DNA of 64,000 bases from an uncultured Treponema sp. (GTDB taxonomy: Bacteria; Spirochaetota; Spirochaetia; Treponematales; Treponemataceae): the NCBI GenBank assembly GCA_946186185.1, contig CAMHMJ010000010.1, forward strand, positions 1 through 64,000, written 5' to 3'. Of the stretch, positions 27,671-36,143 are shown one piece after another (the stretch's first letter is position 1; every line of letters begins with the position of its first letter). The notes under the pieces were generated by a model. It saw nothing but the letters and a program-made list of their open reading frames with translations. It did no database searches and was not told the DNA's origin. The position numbers were made by a program, and so were the translations under genes.

Positions 27671-28666
27671 TTACAGTGAATCTGGAATCGTGATTCCAAG
27701 CTTTTTAGCTGTTTCTTCGTTGATTGCAAGCTCACACTTGTCTGGATCCATGTACTGGATTGGCATATCAGCCGGCTTCTTTTCACCCTTCAAAATAAGG
27801 GCAGCCATTGCACCAGTCTGTTTTCCGAGCTCGTAGTAGTTGATACCGTAAGTTGCAAGACCACCGGCCTCAACCATTCCCTGTTCACCAACGATTGTCG
27901 GAATCTTGTTTTCTGTAGCAACCTGACTTACAAGGCTCATACCTGCTGCAATCATGTTGTCAGTTGGAGTGTAAATTACATCAACCTTTCCGCAAAGGCT
28001 CTGTGTAACCTGCTGGATTTCGTTTGAATTAGAAACTGTTCCATCGATATACTTAAGACCAAGCTTGTCACATGCAGCCTTTGCAAGTGCAATCTGGAAG
28101 TAGCTGTTCTGTTCATTTGAGCTGTAAAGCATACCTACAGTTTCAGCTTTTGGACAGATTTTTCTAAGAAGATCAATCTGTTTTTCACAAGGAGTAAGGT
28201 CTGAAGTTCCGCTTACATTATTTCCAGGATTTGTATTTTTCAAAACAAGCTTTGCAGATTCAGGATCTGTTACAGAAGAAACAAGAATCGGAATCTTTTT
28301 TGTAAGATTTGCAACAGCCTGAGCAGCAGGTGTTGCAATAGCAAAAATCAAATCACTTCTATCGTTGATAAGCTTTTCTGCGATTGTTACACAGTTAGCC
28401 TGTTCACCCTGCGCATTCTGATAATCAATCTTGATATTCTGACCGTTTACATATCCAGCCTCAGCAAGACCATCAACAAAACCCTTATAATTTGCGTCCA
28501 GAGCGGCATGCTCTACCAGCTGAATTACACCAACCTTCAAAAGCTTCTGAGAACTCTTTTTTGATTCAACTGCTCCGCCAGCTTCTCCGGCCTTTCCAGC
28601 ACGCTTACAGCCTGCAAGACCACAAAGAACTGCTGCACCAAGCAGCAAAACTGCTATTTTTTTCAT
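27671..28666 (-). CDS. ABC transporter substrate-binding lipoprotein, TrpX-like (COG2984)
   Basis: 331 residues. The type II signal ends at GLAGC (Cys about 20) and is followed by a Gly/Ala/Lys/Ser linker. The ABC_sub_bind domain starts at KVGVIQLVEHAALDANYKGF near 50. Related systems in streptococci import tryptophan; the ligand here is not known. GGAGG fixes the ATG at 28666; the longer frame to 28711 only adds non-signal residues. It is first in the operon with the TrpY- and TrpZ-like genes. A TATAAT lies near 28700 without a clear -35. Confidence 0.9.
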   Translation of the reverse strand: MKKIAVLLLGAAVLCGLAGCKRAGKAGEAGGAVESKKSSQKLLKVGVIQLVEHAALDANYKGFVDGLAEAGYVNGQNIKIDYQNAQGEQANCVTIAEKLINDRSDLIFAIATPAAQAVANLTKKIPILVSSVTDPESAKLVLKNTNPGNNVSGTSDLTPCEKQIDLLRKICPKAETVGMLYSSNEQNSYFQIALAKAACDKLGLKYIDGTVSNSNEIQQVTQSLCGKVDVIYTPTDNMIAAGMSLVSQVATENKIPTIVGEQGMVEAGGLATYGINYYELGKQTGAMAALILKGEKKPADMPIQYMDPDKCELAINEETAKKLGITIPDSL

Positions 28667-28845
28667 TTTATATCCTCCACAAATGAAAATAACTTTCCTA
28701 TTATAAAACAAATTTAAAGTTAATTATAGTAGTGAATTTACAGTAACTTTCGCGCAAACCTTCCGTGCAGCTCAAAATTAAGAATTATCTGAAGGTTGCA
28801 CCTTACAGCGATTTCCGCGGACTCACCGCACCTCGTGTTAAATAA

Positions 28846-28877
28846 AAAAGGCTGCCCGTGAAGGACAACCTTTTTTT
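28846..28877 (-). terminator. Terminator of rpsD
   Basis: AAGGCTGCCC pairs with GGACAACCTT, with two mismatches and a 5-base loop. There is a T-tract on minus from the A-run at 28844-28849 and a T-run on plus as well. Confidence 0.7.
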
Positions 28878-28894
28878 GCTTTTAAGGCTATTGA

Positions 28895-29488
28895 TTATTT
28901 TGAGTAATATTCAACTACCAACTGCTCTTTTACAAGAACAGGGATTTCTGCACGAGTAGGAAGTGCTGTGAAAGTTCCTGCAAAGTTTTCTTCATCGCGT
29001 GTGATGTAAGGAAGTGGAGATTTGTTGTCGCTAAGGAAGCACTTCTTGAACTGTTCGCTCTTGCGTGCTTTTTCGCAAAGTTCAATCTTTGATCCAACTT
29101 TTACGCTGAATGAAGGAATGTTGACTGCTTTTCCGTCAACGAGGATGTGACCGTGGCTAACCATCTGGCGTGCCATACGGATAGAGTTTGCAAAGCCCAT
29201 GCGGTAAACCAGGTTATCCAAACGTTTTTCCAAAGAAATTAACAACTCTTCACCAGTGTTACCATTTCTTCTAGCTGCGGCTTTGTAATAACGAACAAGC
29301 TGTTTTTCCAGAATATTGTAGTATGCCTTAACCTTCTGTTTTTCGATTAACTGCAAACCGTATTCTGACTGTTTGTGTTTTTTACTGAAAGCTGGGCTGT
29401 TAGCACGGTCCAAAGCTTTCGGGTGTCCGCTTACGTTTACACCAAGTCTTCTACATTCTTTGAATCTAGGACTTCTTCTTGTTGCCAT
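28895..29488 (-). CDS. rpsD: 30S ribosomal protein S4
   Basis: 197 residues. The S4 N-terminal domain is followed by the S4 RNA-binding domain (RLDNLVYRMGFANSIRMARQ near residue 89, then HGHILVDGKAVN). It nucleates 30S assembly and binds 16S rRNA. The ribosome site AAGGAG is 7 nt before the ATG. It is a single-gene unit away from the alpha operon, with its own terminator. The N-terminal zinc-type Cys cluster of some S4 proteins is absent. Confidence 0.96.
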   Translation of the reverse strand: MATRRSPRFKECRRLGVNVSGHPKALDRANSPAFSKKHKQSEYGLQLIEKQKVKAYYNILEKQLVRYYKAAARRNGNTGEELLISLEKRLDNLVYRMGFANSIRMARQMVSHGHILVDGKAVNIPSFSVKVGSKIELCEKARKSEQFKKCFLSDNKSPLPYITRDEENFAGTFTALPTRAEIPVLVKEQLVVEYYSK

Positions 29489-29502
29489 TTATGACTCCTT
29501 GT

Positions 29503-29532
29503 ATTTTATCGTTACAGAGTGTAACAGAGCAA
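29503..29532 (-). promoter_or_regulatory. rpsD promoter with a palindrome in the spacer
   Basis: On minus: TTGCTC (29532-29527), 18 nt, TAAAAT (29508-29503). The spacer holds the perfect inverted repeat GTTACA-GAG-TGTAAC (29511-29525), exactly where a repressor would block RNA polymerase. Confidence 0.5.
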
Positions 29533-29660
29533 ATATACAGGAAAAGGGGGCTTTAAATCAAGTAGCTGAAAAAATATCGGAAAGCCGTCAAGACTTCCGC
29601 CTTATAACTGAACTTAAACTGGCTTCTGGCCCCACCCAAAAGCCCTGCAGAACAACAGAA

Positions 29661-30221
29661 CTACTGGCGGGACCAGAGAGCGCAGTAGGCTTGAGTTCGG
29701 GCTGCAAATCTTGCGGTTTTTAAAAGCTCCCGAATCTGGGCTTTTGTGTACCATTTTGCTTCAATTTCTTCCATTTCTGAGGTGCTGGGCTTAAAGTCCC
29801 CGCCGGCCACACCCAGAATTACTACGGTTTTTTCATCAGAAAAACCGATTGCGGAATAGCTTTCCTTCCAGACTTCTTCAACCTTTAAAAGCTTAAGACC
29901 GGTTTCTTCCCATAATTCCCGGGCTCCGGCCTGTTCCTCATTTTCGCCTTCATCAATCAGGCCGGCGGGGAAGTTGTAGACCAGTTCTCCCGGCGCCATC
30001 CGGAATTCACGGTTAAGCAAAACCTTTTCTCCGGTTTCATCGTGCATAATCAGAATTACAGCATCTATTTTGTCATTGTGCAGATATCCTTCCACCGTCA
30101 GATTTTTATTCCGGCTGATTATTTCGTAAAATTTATGCTTTCCGCTTTGTGCTTCGTATTCCACATTATAACGGGTCAAAAACTTTCCCTCGTGAATCTT
30201 TTCGATTCCAACAAACTTCAT
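29661..30221 (-). CDS. NUDIX hydrolase, ADP-ribose pyrophosphatase-like
   Basis: 186 residues. A complete Nudix box (G-x5-E-x7-RELWEETGL) spans about residues 90-112, with AGLIDEGE at its start. The GELVYNFPAG lead-in fits ADP-sugar hydrolases. It probably clears ADP-ribose or similar compounds. The ribosome site GGAG is present. It follows the nitrilase-like gene by 22 nt and is third in the budA operon. The region between it and rpsD (29489-29660) shows a weak GGAA/TTCC hairpin with T-tail and nothing else. Confidence 0.88.
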   Translation of the reverse strand: MKFVGIEKIHEGKFLTRYNVEYEAQSGKHKFYEIISRNKNLTVEGYLHNDKIDAVILIMHDETGEKVLLNREFRMAPGELVYNFPAGLIDEGENEEQAGARELWEETGLKLLKVEEVWKESYSAIGFSDEKTVVILGVAGGDFKPSTSEMEEIEAKWYTKAQIRELLKTARFAARTQAYCALWSRQ

Positions 30222-30243
30222 ATCAAATCTCCATTTTAACCGC

Positions 30244-31713
30244 TTAAACAGCGCTTATTGTTTCGTAGAAAATACAGTTGTGGGCGCATTTGCCTTCCAG
30301 CGCATCCTTGCAGATTGGCATTTTGCAGAGCATCTGGGCCTCGTCCTCGCTGCGGCTGATTCGCTTTCGCACATAACCGATATTTTCAAAATTGCTTTCC
30401 TTTCCCTTTTCCATGGCGGCACAGCTGTTTATCCACACAACATTACAGTCATCGTGGGCACACAGGTCAAATGACCGGATAAAATCATAGGAACCAGTTG
30501 AATAGGACGGAACAATAATCAGAGTCAATTTAAAGCAGCGCATAATCTGTTCCATGTATTTTGTAGTCAGAAAGTCCTTGCAAATCAGAATTGCAAATCG
30601 CCCGATTCCTTCATAATGGAAAATATTGATTACATTATTCGCCGTAATGGCTTCTAGGAAACTCTGATTTTTCGTAACCATTCTGTAGGGATTCTGCTTG
30701 CTTTGAGTGGCAATAATTTCTCCGGTATTTCCTAGAATTGTCACGGTATTGCGCTTTTTGTACCAGACGGAAGGCAGAATAATAAGTGAAGGCAGCTTCT
30801 GCTGTTCTTCCTGGGAGAGCTCCTGTATTTTTCCCTGAATAAAGGAAACTGTGGTTGTATTTCCCAAAATTTCCGGAAAAACGATAATATCTGTTTCTTC
30901 ATCTCTGGCAAGCAGAATCTTGTTCCAGACCAGCAGATTATCATTTTCTGCATCGGATTCATCCAGCTTTACCGCATCATAGGAAACATTGTCTTCCTCG
31001 TAAAAAACATCTTCGTATTTGGCTTCAATTCTGAGGGGAGTGGCCGCGATTTTCAGCTTTTTTCTTTCGGAGAGGTTATTGAAGAAATCATTTTTCAAGA
31101 AAATGTGCTTATCAATAAGCTCGCCCAGAATCACATTTTCCATCAGAAGCAGATTGAATAAAAAATTGTCCATACGGTTATAGCTGTGACTTAAGCGGTG
31201 TTTACGCTCCCACATGCAGGAACAGCGGGGCAGAAGTCCCACTCCCGTATCCTCGCGGTTCGTATTGAGCACAACAGAAAAATCATCCGCCTGAAATTCA
31301 GCAATTTTTTCCTTCAGAATTGTCTCAACACCTTCATCCAGAATCTGAATCAGCGTAACGATGGAAAAATAATCCTTTGCCTGAATAAACTCCTGAATCA
31401 AGGCATCGAGAGTAGAAAAAAATTCATCGTTCAAATCTTTGTGAGTAAGCTGACGAACAGTTTTTTCTTCCGCAGAATCACCCGCTGCACAAACCACGCC
31501 TGAAGAATCGCCACCTGCTGAAGCACAGTCCGCAGCCCCAAAAGCCCCGGAACCATCCTCTGCAGCAAGTAAGCTTCCTGTCCTTTTAAAAATTTCTGAA
31601 GAAATCCTCTGCTTCGCTTTATTTGAAATACAGCTGTAGCGGACAAAAAAATCTTCTTCACATGATCTGATGATAAAAGAACACAAATATGCAATCGTAT
31701 TAAAAATATTCAT
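30244..31713 (-). CDS. Nitrilase-fold protein of unknown substrate
   Basis: 489 residues. The C-terminal part (about 245-440) has carbon-nitrogen hydrolase features: IIVFPEIL with the catalytic Glu, a Lys in WYKKRNTV, and LICKDFLT with the nucleophile Cys. The first 240 residues are unlike known nitrilases and include a Gly/Ala/Ser/Cys-rich insert at about 46-86. A Cys-rich end (CKMPICKDALEGKCAHNC) may bind a metal. Amidase activity is plausible but unproven. Its ATG directly follows the TAA of budA (31714-31716), so translation is coupled. I do not recognise a named family. Confidence 0.6.
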   Translation of the reverse strand: MNIFNTIAYLCSFIIRSCEEDFFVRYSCISNKAKQRISSEIFKRTGSLLAAEDGSGAFGAADCASAGGDSSGVVCAAGDSAEEKTVRQLTHKDLNDEFFSTLDALIQEFIQAKDYFSIVTLIQILDEGVETILKEKIAEFQADDFSVVLNTNREDTGVGLLPRCSCMWERKHRLSHSYNRMDNFLFNLLLMENVILGELIDKHIFLKNDFFNNLSERKKLKIAATPLRIEAKYEDVFYEEDNVSYDAVKLDESDAENDNLLVWNKILLARDEETDIIVFPEILGNTTTVSFIQGKIQELSQEEQQKLPSLIILPSVWYKKRNTVTILGNTGEIIATQSKQNPYRMVTKNQSFLEAITANNVINIFHYEGIGRFAILICKDFLTTKYMEQIMRCFKLTLIIVPSYSTGSYDFIRSFDLCAHDDCNVVWINSCAAMEKGKESNFENIGYVRKRISRSEDEAQMLCKMPICKDALEGKCAHNCIFYETISAV

Positions 31714-32433
31714 TTACTGGCCCTGCTCAACCTTCTTGATTTCACTTTCTGAAGCCGATTTTAAGGAGTAAGTATCAAAAGCCGGCTCTTTTGGAAGCTG
31801 AATTTCAATCTGGGTGCATTTTGTAAGGGTAGCCTTTGCCTTATCAATCTGAACTTCAAAAACGTGTCCGCCTTTTTTCCTGTCATCGGAAACAAAGTGA
31901 AAATGCCAGCCGGCCGCATTGATTCCATTCATATAATCCGGATAGTAAATGCAGACCAGAGAGCCGTTTATTTTTTCAAAAACAAAGTCCTTCTGGTTTC
32001 CGTCCAGAACTTCTTTTAACGAAACATGATGACTGTGACGGCCGGTTTCGCTTCTTGCCTTAACAACATTAAAAAATCCGTCCACCCGGGCAACATGCAT
32101 GCTGTTCAAGCCAAAATCTTCCTCAACCTTTAAGTCAAGCTGGGTTTTTAAAACCTGAATATCAGTAATTCCGCTTACTTCAAATTCTTTTCCGCCTTTT
32201 AAGGTTGATACCGAGGCAAAGGGAACGCCCCTTTCAAGCTCAGCCAGAATAACTGAACCGTCATTTGTAGCACGGTAACAGACTCCGTCCAGCACTATCA
32301 TTTCACCGTTTACGTCTTCAAAAGTGCCAAGACCAATATCACCGTGATTCAACAATTCTTTTACCGGAATTACACCCCTTGAATAACCAAGAGCTAACGC
32401 CTGCAATGTAGAAACCTGAAACATCTTTTCCAT
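31714..32433 (-). CDS. budA: Alpha-acetolactate decarboxylase
   Basis: Converts 2-acetolactate to acetoin and CO2, the acid-sparing step of butanediol fermentation. At 239 residues it is normal length. The N-terminal FQVSTLQALALGYSRG and HGDIGLGTF motifs and the zinc site GWHFHFVSDDRKKGGHV (His-x-His-x10-His) near residue 180 are intact. GAGGCGG precedes the ATG. It is first of three tightly spaced genes. Acetolactate synthase and butanediol dehydrogenase are not in the window. Confidence 0.93.
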   Translation of the reverse strand: MEKMFQVSTLQALALGYSRGVIPVKELLNHGDIGLGTFEDVNGEMIVLDGVCYRATNDGSVILAELERGVPFASVSTLKGGKEFEVSGITDIQVLKTQLDLKVEEDFGLNSMHVARVDGFFNVVKARSETGRHSHHVSLKEVLDGNQKDFVFEKINGSLVCIYYPDYMNGINAAGWHFHFVSDDRKKGGHVFEVQIDKAKATLTKCTQIEIQLPKEPAFDTYSLKSASESEIKKVEQGQ

Positions 32434-32480
32434 GAAAACCGCCTCGAAAATCGCCTCGAATCTAAAAAATTGACCCGATT

Positions 32481-32519
32481 AAAAAAAAATGCCTCAAAAA
32501 TCCTGATTTTATGAGGCAT
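32481..32519 (-). terminator. Terminator of the STAS gene
   Basis: ATGCCTCA (32489-32496) pairs with TGAGGCAT (32512-32519). Eight A at 32481-32488 form the T-tract on minus. It separates the STAS gene from the budA operon. Confidence 0.85.
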
Positions 32520-32544
32520 GCCAGAATGCAAAAATAAATGTCGT

Positions 32545-32838
32545 TTACTGAATTGTAAGGATTTCTTTAAATCCGGTTACTTCGAAAATATCCATAATTG
32601 CATCAGAAACATTTACAACAGTCATTCCTGATTTCTTTGAAAAAGTTTTATGCGCTGTCAAAAATACGCGAAGTCCGGCGGAAGAAATATAGTCGAGCTT
32701 TGCGCAATCTATCGATAATTCTTCTACATCGCCTAAATTCAAGATTTCCTTTTCAAGGTCTGGTGCTGTAGTTGTATCAAGACGGCCTTCCAAAGAAAGA
32801 ACTACTTTTTTTTCATTCTGAGTTTTATTAATAGTCAT
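32545..32838 (-). CDS. STAS-domain anti-sigma factor antagonist
   Basis: 97 residues, one STAS domain of the SpoIIAA/RsbV type. LDYISSAGLRVFLTAHK near residue 50 carries the Ser that a cognate anti-sigma kinase would phosphorylate. The start at 32838 follows GGAGG; the frame continues seven codons upstream without a ribosome site. It is monocistronic, with no kinase or phosphatase partner nearby, so its target is unknown. Confidence 0.88.
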   Translation of the reverse strand: MTINKTQNEKKVVLSLEGRLDTTTAPDLEKEILNLGDVEELSIDCAKLDYISSAGLRVFLTAHKTFSKKSGMTVVNVSDAIMDIFEVTGFKEILTIQ

Positions 32839-33013
32839 TTTATCCTCCAGTAAATCCATTCAAAATGTATCTAATATTTTACGGCACTATATTCTCAAAA
32901 TCAAGTTATTTAAAACAGGAATGTATTTAGAACAGGAACTGCACAATGACTTTTCAAGGACCAGACGAAGTGCCACCACAAGCAGTACTGCCCGAAGGGA
33001 AAACTCTGCCCCC

Positions 33014-34369
33014 TTATTGTCCATCGGCCGGCTGGTTCAGCTCGTACCAGTCTACCTTTCGGGTAATTACCATAAGAAGCACAATTACCGCAAACAGCCC
33101 GATGCTGCCGATTAAAAGCGCATAGTCTTCCGCCTGCAATGTTCCGTACAGGAAAATATAGGAAACCAGCTGAACTCCGCTTAATAGGCCGCCCCATTTT
33201 GGCTTTTTGAAAATCGCCGATGCGTAAAAGAAGGTTGCAAAACTCACGCTGACGGCGCAAATCAGATAAGCAAAGTCAAAAGGAATATGTTCAGAAATTG
33301 AAAGCAGAAGAAGATAGAAAATTACATCGGCAAGTCCAATCAGACAGTACTGAACCGGATGAATTTTAACCCGGGAAAAAATTTCTGAAATCAGAAGGGC
33401 GATAAACGGAATTATCAGGAACAGAAGTGCATATTTGACGCTTCGTTCAATTTTTTTGTAGGCATTCACCGGAACAATAAAGGAAATTTCTACCGATTCC
33501 GCATTGAAGGTATTTTCACTGTGCCAGCTTTTTGGATAAACGGTGCTTAATCCCGCAATTTCCCAGAGGGCCGTAAAGCCCTTATCCGAAAGTTCCCGCT
33601 CCTTTGGAAGCCAGCCCCCCGCAAAGCTCGGAGATTTCCAGTCCGACTGCATCCTGAAAGTGTTATCACCGGCAATAGGCGTAAGACGGATTTTTTCGCC
33701 GCCCTGAAACTCTATGGAACCGGAAAGCTGCAGACTGAATTCAGAACTTTTCTTTGCTGAAGTAAAATTTGCGGATTCAAAAAAATCTCCCAGATTGTAG
33801 CAGACTGAAGCCCGGAAAGGTGAAACCGAGTTGTATTTTACCGGGGAAATCTCAAGTTCACGGCCATCCAGCATAAGCTTCGGGCGGGCGGTGAGATTTT
33901 TTGTATTCGAAAGTCCCAGAATCAGAATTGCATCTTTTTTCTGAAGGTCTTTTTCTTCAATATTGAAATACGAAAAATCGAATTTCTTGAAATCCGACTT
34001 CAAATCAATTTTTCCGTTAAAAACCGGCACTTTAAAAATTCCACGGGTCAGATAGTAGGGATTTACCTGAATATCCAGGGAATAGGTTTCCGGTGCAAAA
34101 ATCACATATTTTGTTTCCGTCTGAATGTGAGGTACGCCCTTTGCATCCACACTTTCCTGATGAACAAGATAGGGAACCACAATTACAAGTCCCTGAAGCT
34201 CCGCATTCCGGCCAAGAGGCTCGGTAATGGAATTAATCGCTTCCCGGCGATAGGAAGTCCGGTCATCAATCAGGTGACCAATCAGACTGATTGGAATTAA
34301 AAAAAGCAGCGTCAGAGCCGCAATAAGAATTATTTTTATCGTAGAATTTGAAATTTTCGGTTTTGCCAT
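33014..34369 (-). CDS. creD: Inner-membrane protein CreD family
   Basis: 451 residues. There is one N-terminal membrane segment (about 12-32), then the DRTSYRREAINSI motif typical of CreD and a large extracytoplasmic beta-rich domain (about 45-305). Four to five C-terminal membrane segments follow. CreD belongs to the CreBC regulon in enterobacteria and affects envelope stress; the sensor-regulator pair is absent here. The ribosome site GGGGA is present. The 32839-33013 gap holds only an untypical GC-rich stretch. Confidence 0.85.
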   Translation of the reverse strand: MAKPKISNSTIKIILIAALTLLFLIPISLIGHLIDDRTSYRREAINSITEPLGRNAELQGLVIVVPYLVHQESVDAKGVPHIQTETKYVIFAPETYSLDIQVNPYYLTRGIFKVPVFNGKIDLKSDFKKFDFSYFNIEEKDLQKKDAILILGLSNTKNLTARPKLMLDGRELEISPVKYNSVSPFRASVCYNLGDFFESANFTSAKKSSEFSLQLSGSIEFQGGEKIRLTPIAGDNTFRMQSDWKSPSFAGGWLPKERELSDKGFTALWEIAGLSTVYPKSWHSENTFNAESVEISFIVPVNAYKKIERSVKYALLFLIIPFIALLISEIFSRVKIHPVQYCLIGLADVIFYLLLLSISEHIPFDFAYLICAVSVSFATFFYASAIFKKPKWGGLLSGVQLVSYIFLYGTLQAEDYALLIGSIGLFAVIVLLMVITRKVDWYELNQPADGQ

Positions 34370-34438
34370 AGTTTTCCCCGCCTGAACCGGCTTTCAATCA
34401 GTATCAGTAACCAAGACCGGCCGCTATAGAATATCTTC

Positions 34439-34447
34439 AGTATACCA
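34439..34447 (-). promoter_or_regulatory. Extended -10 element of creD
   Basis: On minus TGGTATACT, an extended -10 box (TATACT at 34444-34439), about 70 nt upstream of the ATG. The -35 region (TTACAA at 17 nt) is weak. Confidence 0.5.
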
Positions 34448-34560
34448 CCGGGATTGGAAGTTGTAAAAATATAAAAGGGAAGCGGGGCAGAGGTTACACA
34501 TTTTAATTGTATCTATAAAAAAGGCCGGAAAACAGCTAAATTCGAGCAAAATTAGGTCTC

Positions 34561-34590
34561 TTGCGGCGGTATTTAGTTTTGCGCTAAACT
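34561..34590 (+). promoter_or_regulatory. Promoter of the MATE gene, probably leaderless
   Basis: TTGCGG (34561-34566), 18 nt, TAAACT (34585-34590), then 6 nt (ACCCAT) to the ATG. No ribosome site. Confidence 0.5.
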
Positions 34591-34596
34591 ACCCAT

Positions 34597-35970
34597 ATGT
34601 CTGTCAAAAATACATCTAGCGCGAATGATTCATCGAGCCCGGACATCGCAAATTTTTCTGTAATTCGACTTGCGTGGCCGATTTTCCTTCAGATGCTGCT
34701 TGCAATGAGCCTTGGCTATGCGGATACATCCATGATGAGCCATTTTTCCGATGTTGCCGTTGGTGCCGTGGGAAACGCTAATCAGGTGATGGGATTTTTA
34801 ACCCTTGCCTTTACGATTATTTCCAGCGCTTCCGGCGTAATTGTAGCGCAGTACCTGGGTGCAAAAAAACTGGATGAGATGGACACAATCTACACGGTTT
34901 CCGTGGGCTTTAATCTTTCCCTCAGCGTTTTAATCTGTCTTTTTGTAACGATTTTCAGTTCGTTTCTGCTGAAAGTCATGCATGTTCCTTCTGTTATGTT
35001 CGCGGAATCAAACCGCTACATGAAAATCGTGGGAATTTTTCTTTTTACAGACGCCGTAACCAACGTTTTTAACAGCATCTTTCACTGCAACGGAAAAACA
35101 GTTCTTGGACTGGTGATAATGTTCGGAATGAATTTTATCAACATTTTCGGAAATTACCTGTTTTTGTACGGACCCCTTTCCTTCCTGAATCTGGGGGTTG
35201 CGGGAGTGGCAATTTCAACCAGTGCCAGCCGGATTGTGGGAATGATAACCTCGTACATCCTTTTCAGAAAGGTAATAAAAGGAAAAATCGCTCCCAAGTT
35301 TTTAAAACCCTTCCCCCGGGATATTTTTATAAAGCTTATCAAACTGGGAATCCCGAGTGCCGGCGAAAATATTTCCTACAATATCGCACAAATTATAATT
35401 ACGATTTTTGTGAACACCCTGGGGGCCGTTTCCATTACAACGAAAATCTACTGCAACATTTTATGCGGTTTCTCCATGATTTTTTCCAACTCCCTTGCCC
35501 GGGCCACTTCAATTATCACCGGGCACTGCGTTGGAGCCGGCGACTACGATTACGCCTACAAACGGGTTCTAAAATCCCTGCTGTTTGCAATGATAGCTTC
35601 CACCGTGGTAGCGGGCCTGAACCTGGCTCTTTCTCCCTTTACCCTGCGCTTTTTTACAGAAAACGAAGAAATAATTGCCCTGGGAAGAAAAATTATCCTT
35701 GTAGCATTTTTCCTGGAATTCGGACGCTGCGTGAATCTTGTAATTATCCAGAGCATGCGTGCCGCCGGCGATGTAGTTTTCCCGACAATACTGGGAATCG
35801 GTTCCATGTGGGGAATTTCCGTGGTTTTCGCCTGGATTCTGGGCATTTTCTTTAAACTGGGACTGGTAGGCGTCTGGTGGGCAATGGCCGCCGACGAAAT
35901 TTTCCGCGCGATTGTGGTTCTTGTAAGATGGAAAGTCGGTACCTGGCGCGGGAAATCCGTAGTAGGATAG
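34597..35970 (+). CDS. MATE-family efflux transporter
   Basis: 457 residues with 12 predicted membrane segments in two similar halves. The early SLGYADTSMMSHFSD and SGVIVAQYLGAK motifs are typical of MATE (NorM/DinF) sodium- or proton-driven exporters. The substrate cannot be told. It is a single gene whose start codon lies 6 nt after the -10 box. A GGGGCTT/AAGCCCC hairpin follows the stop at once (35975-35994). Confidence 0.92.
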   Translation: MSVKNTSSANDSSSPDIANFSVIRLAWPIFLQMLLAMSLGYADTSMMSHFSDVAVGAVGNANQVMGFLTLAFTIISSASGVIVAQYLGAKKLDEMDTIYTVSVGFNLSLSVLICLFVTIFSSFLLKVMHVPSVMFAESNRYMKIVGIFLFTDAVTNVFNSIFHCNGKTVLGLVIMFGMNFINIFGNYLFLYGPLSFLNLGVAGVAISTSASRIVGMITSYILFRKVIKGKIAPKFLKPFPRDIFIKLIKLGIPSAGENISYNIAQIIITIFVNTLGAVSITTKIYCNILCGFSMIFSNSLARATSIITGHCVGAGDYDYAYKRVLKSLLFAMIASTVVAGLNLALSPFTLRFFTENEEIIALGRKIILVAFFLEFGRCVNLVIIQSMRAAGDVVFPTILGIGSMWGISVVFAWILGIFFKLGLVGVWWAMAADEIFRAIVVLVRWKVGTWRGKSVVG

Positions 35971-35974
35971 AGAA

Positions 35975-36066
35975 GGGGCTTGGGGCGAAGCCCCAGGAGA
36001 AAGGGGTGTGCCGAAAACTGTCCAGTTTGAGGCCAGAGGGTCCGAAAGCGCGAAGCAAGCTTTTCC
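35975..36066. repeat. GC-rich intergenic segment with hairpin
   Basis: It begins with the perfect hairpin GGGGCTT-GGGGCG-AAGCCCC (35975-35994) and continues GC-rich to 36066. It contains ACTGTCCAGTTT, similar in kind to the inverted repeat at 42044-42073. Probably one of the dispersed non-coding elements of this genome; the family is not established. Confidence 0.5.
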
Positions 36067-36105
36067 CCTAATTTTCCCTAATATTGTAGATAACAAAAAA
36101 TTTTC

Positions 36106-36134
36106 TTGTAAATTACACTGTCATAAGTTAATCT
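36106..36134 (+). promoter_or_regulatory. Promoter of the debranching-enzyme fusion, probably leaderless
   Basis: TTGTAA (36106-36111), 17 nt, TAATCT (36129-36134), then 9 nt to the ATG. The AAGGAT next to the ATG is too close to serve as a normal ribosome site. Confidence 0.55.
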
Positions 36135-36143
36135 AATAAGGAT

